A stretch of DNA of 10,768 nt from Bacteroidia bacterium (GTDB taxonomy: Bacteria; Bacteroidota; Bacteroidia; Chitinophagales; Saprospiraceae). A model generated the notes under the pieces. That model saw only the letters and a list, made by a program, of their open reading frames with translations, did no database searches and was not told the DNA's origin. Made by a program: the position numbers and the translations under genes. Each line of letters starts with the position of its first letter. Position 1 is the first letter of the stretch. Positions 7,501 through 10,768 of the stretch are shown here, piece after piece. Where the stretch lies: the NCBI GenBank assembly GCA_030431945.1, contig JAUIIF010000093.1, forward strand, positions 1 through 10,768, in the 5' to 3' direction.

Positions 7501-10350
7501 TAACGAAAAAGTAAAGGCAAGTAGTGGGTCTATGACGGTCGCTCTGCCCGTGATCGTATCTCCCAAACACCCTGCTGAATTGCGGATACTCAGCACGGTG
7601 ACCGTAGCCGGATAGTCGAAGAGGAGGTCGCTGCCACCTGCAGGCCTGACTAAGGTCAGGGGGTTGTTATTGCCGGCAGAGTCAATCTGAAGTTCAACCG
7701 TATAGGTGTCGGCCTCGCCACTGATCAGGAACGGCACGGAAACGGTGCCGGCTGTACACAAAGAGTACCGTCCGGACAGGTCAATACTGAAGTCCGGGAG
7801 GTCCAGCACGACCGAGTCCAGTACCGTTGTTCCACAGGAATCCGTTACAATTAAGGGGTAAGTAGTCGTACCTGGTTGAGTGACGATGGTTAGGAGGCTA
7901 TCCGTGCCGGTGCTGTCCGGCCAGCTGAAAAGGTAGCTTCCCGTTCCACCGCTGACCACCGGAGCCAGGACGACGGTTTCACCGGGGCAGGTCGGGGCGG
8001 CATACTGAAAGGAGTCAATGGTCAGGGGAGGGGGGGCACTCAGGTCATACAGTACTGTCCGGCCACAACTCGGATCAATAACGGGAGCGATGGTTACCGA
8101 ATAAATACCGGGAGGAAGCAGGTCCCTTGTTCCCGTCGTCGCGGTCGGATCATCAGACCAGGCAAAGGTGAAATTGTTGTTGCCATCTTGTGCGGTAATG
8201 CTGATGCTACCGGTGGATTGGTTGCAGGCAGGCTGTACCACCTGGTCCGTAAAAGCAATATTGGCAGACCTTACGTAGGCAGTATCCAGGGCCGTAACCC
8301 CGGAACATCCGTTCAAGTCCGTTAGCGCGGTTACAGTTATGGTGGCGTCTACCGTAAAAACGAAGACACTATCGTCGGTAATCAGGTAATTGGTTTCAGT
8401 AACGACCCCGCTGGAATCAACGTATAACGTAACGTTAAAGGGGCCGACTCCCTCTACTGCCACGGTCACCTCAGCCGTAGGGTCCGAACAAAGAGAAAAA
8501 TCTCCGGTAACGCTGCCGGATAATTCAGGCGCCGTAATGTTTACCATCCCGGTTCCCATCAATCCGCAACCATCGGTAACGTTGACGACGATGGTGGTGT
8601 CCCGACCAGTTGCCGTGTAGATGATGCTGCTGGTATCCGCCAAGTCCGGCCACTCGTAAGTATAAACCCCGTTGCCACCCATCAGATTGGCGGTTAGTGA
8701 AATGTCCGTACCGACGCAGGCAGACTGGTCCATCCCCAGGTCTACGATCAGGTCGGCATTATCCTGGATATAGAAAGTATCGGCATTTTCACTACAGTCA
8801 CAAGTGCCATCATAGCGAATGATAAAAGCTTCCAACCCTTCACCAAAATCATTGTCGGCAAGAATCGGAATACGGAGAGTCGCCGTCGTATCTCCGGCCG
8901 GAATAACGAAGGGAGATTCCGGGAGGACATAATCGGCCCCCGCCGTATTATCAGGGTCGGTAGCCCGTGTCGCTTCTCCCTCTGCTCCGAAGTAAGGAAT
9001 TACGTTGTACTTAACGAATAGGGGGCGGTTGATGAAGGGTTCGTCGATGGTCCGGCGGGTAAATTTGATGGTAGCGGTATCACACCCTTCCACGGGCTGA
9101 AGGACCCCGATTTCCGCCGTAGTATTCGGTTCCGGTTTATTTACCAAACCGGCCAGGAAGGAGCCTGCTTCCAGGAGTACGCCACTATCACTGAGGGCAT
9201 CTTCAGCGTCAACGACGACAATTTTCAAGGTGTGGCGGGCGCATGGTGTAACGGCCCCCCGTGCGGTCAGCACCGTGCTGAACCCATCGTAGCCGATGCC
9301 GGCCAGCCGGGCGGGCGGCGGCGGTGTATCCATGCAGGGATCGCCGAAAGCCGGCGTCGTATTGTTCAGGAAAAAAGCGGCGTCAGGGGACGTGGGATTA
9401 AGGGTGGCGGGGGAGACAATGTCGTTACTCAGGGGCAACCTGGCAATATTTTCCGTCGTCCCGTCCGGACCGGTAAGCAGAAAGCCGAAGGCATCATTGG
9501 ATACGTTGCCGGCAAGGTTGGCACAGTACTGCTCGGAGAAGAATACGTAGTTAAAACTGATAGTGTCAGTTGTGGGGACGAAATCGAACTCAAGCACCAC
9601 CAGGTCATAAATGTCTACGTTGGCCGGGACGAGTGCATCAGCGTCAGGATCGACGCCATTCATGGGGGTGAAAAAATCCACGGGGCCGTTTTGCGAAGCA
9701 CTGGGTGTGTTCGGACCTACCGCATCCTGTACCCAGCCGGTCGTTACGATGATTCCGGAGTCAATTCCGACGGTGGGGGTGCCGTTTCTGAAGACGCCGG
9801 TCTGACCGAGGAAACTACCGTCGGCACGACTACGCCTGCCCCCCAGAATGTTCCCCGGAAACAAGGCAAAACAAGTGTCTTTCCTGAATACAGTGTTCAG
9901 CAAAAAATCGATATCGTTGTTTTCCTCAATCTCAATGGTGTCGCCCACTGACTTGCCATCCTGCGGAGCAATTGGTGCCCGGCGGTTTTTGACCACCACG
10001 ATGCCGAGATTAGGCATTTTGGGGGCTACCTTGTTCAGACAAAAGGACACCACGCCGGCAGCTGCCGTGCCGGTGAGGTAAACATTCGTATGCTCAGTAA
10101 AGGTCGCCGGCAAATTACCAAAATGAACCGGAGGGTTGTCCGTATCCTGCACGAGGTATACCTCATATCTGTCGCCAGGCATCAAGCCTTTCAGGTCCAC
10201 CCGGAGCTCCTCTTCCTGGCCAAAATTAACCTGGTGGGTCACCATCTTGGTCGTAACGGGTAAAGATACCTCCGCACTTTGGCCGTACAGGCCTCCGGTG
10301 AAAATCACCCAAAGCGGCAGGAGTACATACAAGTAAATGTTCATGTTCAT
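4585..10350 (-). CDS. Giant secreted multi-domain surface protein: choice-of-anchor L, Calx-beta, SprB/Ig-like repeats, T9SS type B C-terminal domain
   Basis: A 1921-residue protein, ATG at 10350-10348, stop TGA at 4587-4585. A second in-frame ATG (residue 3) is an equally possible start. Residues 1-23 form a signal peptide (hydrophobic LYVLLPLWVIF, likely cut after LYG). Domains follow: N-terminal beta domain (24-125), choice-of-anchor L (165-402), Calx-beta-like (412-533, with NDFGEGLEAFII), three supermodules (534-776, 777-1021, 1022-1261), SprB-like (1262-1331), four Ig-like domains (1333-1659), another SprB-like domain (1660-1736), a PKD/Ig-like domain with CLDCPAP (1737-1822), and the C-terminal sorting domain (1824-1921). 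Export by Sec then T9SS follows from the signal peptide and C-terminal domain. Most repeat domains carry two Cys, a sign of disulfides outside the cell. No enzyme motif is seen. The most likely role is adhesion, gliding or matrix, by family resemblance. No strong ribosome binding site is visible. Confidence 0.95.
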   Translation of the reverse strand: MNMNIYLYVLLPLWVIFTGGLYGQSAEVSLPVTTKMVTHQVNFGQEEELRVDLKGLMPGDRYEVYLVQDTDNPPVHFGNLPATFTEHTNVYLTGTAAAGVVSFCLNKVAPKMPNLGIVVVKNRRAPIAPQDGKSVGDTIEIEENNDIDFLLNTVFRKDTCFALFPGNILGGRRSRADGSFLGQTGVFRNGTPTVGIDSGIIVTTGWVQDAVGPNTPSASQNGPVDFFTPMNGVDPDADALVPANVDIYDLVVLEFDFVPTTDTISFNYVFFSEQYCANLAGNVSNDAFGFLLTGPDGTTENIARLPLSNDIVSPATLNPTSPDAAFFLNNTTPAFGDPCMDTPPPPARLAGIGYDGFSTVLTARGAVTPCARHTLKIVVVDAEDALSDSGVLLEAGSFLAGLVNKPEPNTTAEIGVLQPVEGCDTATIKFTRRTIDEPFINRPLFVKYNVIPYFGAEGEATRATDPDNTAGADYVLPESPFVIPAGDTTATLRIPILADNDFGEGLEAFIIRYDGTCDCSENADTFYIQDNADLIVDLGMDQSACVGTDISLTANLMGGNGVYTYEWPDLADTSSIIYTATGRDTTIVVNVTDGCGLMGTGMVNITAPELSGSVTGDFSLCSDPTAEVTVAVEGVGPFNVTLYVDSSGVVTETNYLITDDSVFVFTVDATITVTALTDLNGCSGVTALDTAYVRSANIAFTDQVVQPACNQSTGSISITAQDGNNNFTFAWSDDPTATTGTRDLLPPGIYSVTIAPVIDPSCGRTVLYDLSAPPPLTIDSFQYAAPTCPGETVVLAPVVSGGTGSYLFSWPDSTGTDSLLTIVTQPGTTTYPLIVTDSCGTTVLDSVVLDLPDFSIDLSGRYSLCTAGTVSVPFLISGEADTYTVELQIDSAGNNNPLTLVRPAGGSDLLFDYPATVTVLSIRNSAGCLGDTITGRATVIDPLLAFTFSLENERCSGNASGSISISDVSNIPVRYSWSDLPGDVTSRSGLSSGTYNLRITDAADPTCFRDTSFFIAAPAPLAGSVDNSGANCQGEALTMWPVISGGTAPYDFNWDNGAGLDSIYQVNTLGGTTRYPLLVTDACGITYRDTVTTTFSNTRAAISGNYSVCNAPFTAAVPVLFTGTGPFTFTVRENMVDRTLVASGDTTLTYTAATIVQLIAVQGGDGCSGQAGGIANVTDAVFNVTSNVTDVLCQGEATGAIQLNVNGNNGAYQFTWDNAGLAGPSVTGLRAGTYALTVTDRTAFACSWDTLFTILEPASPIVLRQDSIRDETCLQLGYASAQYSGGTGQLSYSWSNGVVGNILGEVPAGLYTLSVTDENGCEITQSFNIQDRRSTVLADIAASATTLSCTLTSLELRAQQNVNLVNYQWQDRMGADLGTNRILNVTTPGRYYVTVTDAANGCSAVDSIDIEQSSDLLILDLPAVYSLNCGQRTVDLVATATDPALAADYEWTFNGNTVGSAATLAGITTTGTYEVTAIRRDNGCTATAQTTVVLDETPPTVSVPQPLVTANCRTPEVTIGVIANGPNRFAWSTADGNFTGPLTNLEATVDRAGTYRVTVTDTVNKCTTNAVVRVTLDGVTLVAEAGPAQTLVCDGSGTLLTGNATPNLAGTRYRWYSPAGTIVGENRQVFTQVAGDHVLEVIHPQSGCSSFDTVSVVSEAPTGVTYSLQQPPCPEVGGRLFITSVTGRFGPFDFSSPTGEPEPFFDGLRGLPEGTNVLVVTDQLGCTLRDTFQIFTGGTFSGTADDVVIRLGEEAVLGATTNRTDGQLATFSWGNLNDSLACLDCPAPVTSPLETFVATVTITDTNGCVLNLRQNVIVDEQELVYLPSAFSPANQDGVNDIYLVYGNSSFVPTVNYFRIFDRWGNQVFNRENFLVNDPAAGWNGQSPEGRNFPGAVYTYVVSYQRWDGETEIRAGDFTLVR
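4588..4881 (-). other. T9SS type B / gliding-motility-associated C-terminal domain
   Basis: Residues 1824-1921 of the giant protein. The marks are LPSAFSPANQDGVNDIY, FRIFDRWGNQVF, GWNGQSPEGRNFPGAVYTY and the terminal GDFTLVR. They match the family known as the gliding motility-associated C-terminal domain (TIGR04131, CHU_C type), which directs export through the type IX secretion system. It sits at the very end of the protein, as expected. Confidence 0.95.
5374..6354 (-). repeat. Four tandem Ig-like domains (about 82 residues each)
   Basis: Residues 1333-1659 of the giant protein. The four copies start near 1333, 1413, 1497 and 1578. Each has an early Cys (C1349, C1429, C1512, C1593) and a late Cys in an NGC/NKC/SGC motif (C1402, C1484, C1566, C1648), spaced 53, 55, 54 and 55 residues apart. 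Each has a Y/F-x-W strand core and a GTY/GRY-type V-T strand. They are diverged in sequence, so this is old duplication rather than a recent tandem array. Confidence 0.85.
6568..7287 (-). repeat. Supermodule copy 3 (domains C-A-B) of the giant protein
   Basis: Residues 1022-1261. Domain C (1022-1098) has NCQGE, ISGGTAPYDFNW and LLVTDACG. Domain A (1099-1178) has ISGNYSVCN, TGPFTFTV and GDGCSG. Domain B (1181-1261, SprB-like) has LCQGEATGAIQL, YQFTWDN, GLRAGTYALTVTD and ending EPASPI. The Cys pairs are 1032/1083, 1109/1167 and 1193/1246. Confidence 0.88.
7288..8022 (-). repeat. Supermodule copy 2 (domains C-A-B) of the giant protein
   Basis: Residues 777-1021. Domain C (777-853) has TCPGE, VSGGTGSYLFSW and LIVTDSCG. 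Domain A (854-938) has LSGRYSLCT, DTYTVELQID and SAGCLG. Domain B (942-1021, SprB-like) has RCSGNASGSISI, VRYSWSD, GLSSGTYNLRITD and ending APAPL. The Cys pairs are 788/839, 865/928 and 955/1007. Confidence 0.88.
8023..8751 (-). repeat. Supermodule copy 1 (domains C-A-B) of the giant protein
   Basis: Residues 534-776. Domain C (534-610) has ACVGT, GGNGVYTYEW and VNVTDGCG. Domain A (611-692) has VTGDFSLCS, GPFNVTLYVD and NGCSG. Domain B (697-776, SprB-like) has ACNQSTGSISI, FTFAWSD, LLPPGIYSVTI and ending APPPL. The Cys pairs are 545/595, 621/682 and 709/762. Confidence 0.88.
8752..9117 (-). other. Calx-beta-like domain of the giant protein
   Basis: Residues 412-533. The order is ATIKFTRR, then VKYNV, then a GADY segment followed by FVIPAGDTTATLRIPILADNDFGEGLEAFII. 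This matches the Calx-beta pattern of a strand pair plus an acidic D-x-x-x-E-G-x-E-x-F motif that often binds calcium in this family. Calcium binding here is inference. Confidence 0.75.
9145..9858 (-). other. Choice-of-anchor L domain of the giant protein
   Basis: Residues about 165-402. Diagnostic parts are the DSGIIVTTG strand, LEFDFVPTTDTISFNYVFFSEQY, NDAFGFLLTGPDG, and the ending strand HTLKIVVVDAEDALSDSGVLLEAGSF. This family occurs near the N-terminus of large secreted proteins with assorted sorting domains. The common SEEY motif is SEQYC here. Confidence 0.88.
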
Positions 10351-10392
10351 GTGCTTGTTCCGGCAGGTCGTGGGATAAGACGATAAAAGGGG

Positions 10393-10411
10393 GTAAAAGT
10401 CAGGCTTTTAC
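10393..10411 (-). repeat. Hairpin in the 5' leader of the giant gene
   Basis: A perfect 7-bp stem, GTAAAAG/CTTTTAC, with a 5-base loop, 43 bases upstream of the ATG. Read on the minus strand it is followed by CCCCCTTTTATC. It may affect stability or translation of the leader. It is too far from a clean T-run to be a sure attenuator. Confidence 0.5.
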
Positions 10412-10452
10412 GAAAATGTCTGCCTTACTTAAAATTCAATCTGAAGAGGATG

Positions 10453-10460
10453 CAAATATA
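10453..10460 (-). promoter_or_regulatory. Candidate Bacteroidota -7 promoter element for the giant gene
   Basis: On the minus strand TATATTTG matches the Bacteroidota -7 consensus TAnnTTTG exactly. It would place the transcript start near 10446 and give a leader of about 95 bases. The -33 TTG box is not clear: only AATG is found 21 bases upstream. The call rests on one element. Confidence 0.4.
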
Positions 10461-10526
10461 CGGGCTATTACCGGGGCTGGTCATTGCCTGGTGGATAGCA
10501 TGTGTATGACAATTTACGCAACTGGT

Positions 10527-10570
10527 ACGAGGAGGGCAATTATCCTCGTTGCGGCAGGCGGACCTGCTGC
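10527..10570. repeat. Two adjacent hairpins upstream of the giant gene
   Basis: The first has a perfect 7-bp stem, ACGAGGA/TCCTCGT, with a 9-base loop (10527-10549). One base later comes an 8-bp stem with a single G-T wobble and a CGGA tetraloop, arms GCGGCAGG and CCTGCTGC (10551-10570). Neither is followed by a T-run on either strand. They may be part of a structured RNA, a protein-binding site or an intergenic palindromic element. Confidence 0.55.
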
Positions 10571-10610
10571 CCTTAGCACAGCCCGTATTTGAGTGTTGGC
10601 TGTAAATCTC

Positions 10611-10630
10611 GTTATCCGTACGTGGATAAC
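10611..10630. repeat. Perfect inverted repeat GTTATCC-N6-GGATAAC
   Basis: Two 7-bp arms with the 6-base spacer GTACGT, itself nearly symmetric. The form suits a dimeric DNA-binding regulator. On the minus strand it contains TTATCCACG, one base from the DnaA box TTATCCACA. It lies about 150 bases upstream of the candidate promoter. Confidence 0.5.
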
Positions 10631-10768
10631 ACTGTATAAGTTTCAGGCGCCTACCTCAACCAGTTTGACTTAGGTATAACGACCGAACCCCTGATTATTG
10701 CCTGGCGAAGGACAAGCATAAGCGGTTGTCCCCCGCATTTACCCCTTCTTCTTTTCCCGCAGTCGTAC

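Larger units (their letters stand above)
10461..10768. other. Gene-free upstream region with several hairpins
   Basis: I see no tRNA, no repeat array and no supported gene up to the window end. Reading frames that run off the edge are short: a minus-strand frame from 10767 to a stop at 10653-10651 gives only 38 residues with no recognisable motif. The region does hold three strong inverted repeats, listed separately. Confidence 0.55.

Noticed and set aside
9232..9951. A 239-residue plus-strand frame over the choice-of-anchor L region
   Set aside because: It is antisense to a recognised domain and has a low-complexity Gly/Arg-rich composition typical of a shadow frame.
10611..10630. DnaA box or replication origin (TTATCCACG)
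   Set aside because: It is a single near-match with one mismatch, with no box cluster, no AT-rich unwinding region and no dnaA or dnaN nearby. The site is better described as an inverted repeat.
10651..10767. A 38-residue frame entering from the right edge on the minus strand
   Set aside because: It is too short, without motif, and ends in a region full of hairpins. It could be the end of a gene outside the window, but nothing supports this.

Overview
This window looks like chromosomal DNA from a member of the Bacteroidota, most likely the Saprospiria / Lewinella-type lineage; that placement is inference. The reasons are a very long secreted protein with SprB-like and Ig-like repeats ending in a gliding-motility / type IX secretion (T9SS type B) C-terminal domain, a small sigma-70-family factor with a lysine-rich region 4, a membrane-anchored TPR protein and a TPR-CHAT protein, moderately GC-rich coding sequence, and no clear Shine-Dalgarno sequences. 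I count four protein-coding genes and no RNA genes, CRISPR array or insertion sequence.

Layout. (1) Positions 1-2679, plus strand: the 3' part of a TPR-CHAT protease-like gene. Its reading frame is open to the window edge, so the true start lies outside. It ends in a transmembrane helix. (2) 2680-2850: a short convergent intergenic gap with two small hairpins. (3) 4216-2851, minus strand: a two-gene unit made of a sigma-70-family factor (TTG start) followed 22 bases later by a single-pass membrane protein with an anti-sigma-like N-terminus and a C-terminal TPR domain. (4) 4217-4584: a gene-free stretch with several small palindromes. (5) 10350-4585, minus strand: a 1921-residue secreted protein. 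In order it holds a signal peptide, an N-terminal beta domain, a choice-of-anchor L domain, a Calx-beta-like domain, three copies of a roughly 243-residue three-domain supermodule, a further SprB-like domain, four Ig-like domains, two more beta domains and the T9SS type B sorting domain. (6) 10351-10768: a gene-free stretch with a candidate Bacteroidota -7 promoter element and several good hairpins.

How the genes may work together. The sigma factor, the TPR membrane protein and the TPR-CHAT protein look like one regulatory or proteolytic module: a sigma factor, a possible membrane-bound anti-sigma, and a caspase-like peptidase whose predicted topology would put its TPR and CHAT domains on the same side of the membrane as the TPR domain of the possible anti-sigma. 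This is a hypothesis from gene order and topology. The giant protein is a probable surface adhesin or extracellular matrix component exported by T9SS. Whether the sigma module controls it cannot be told from sequence alone.
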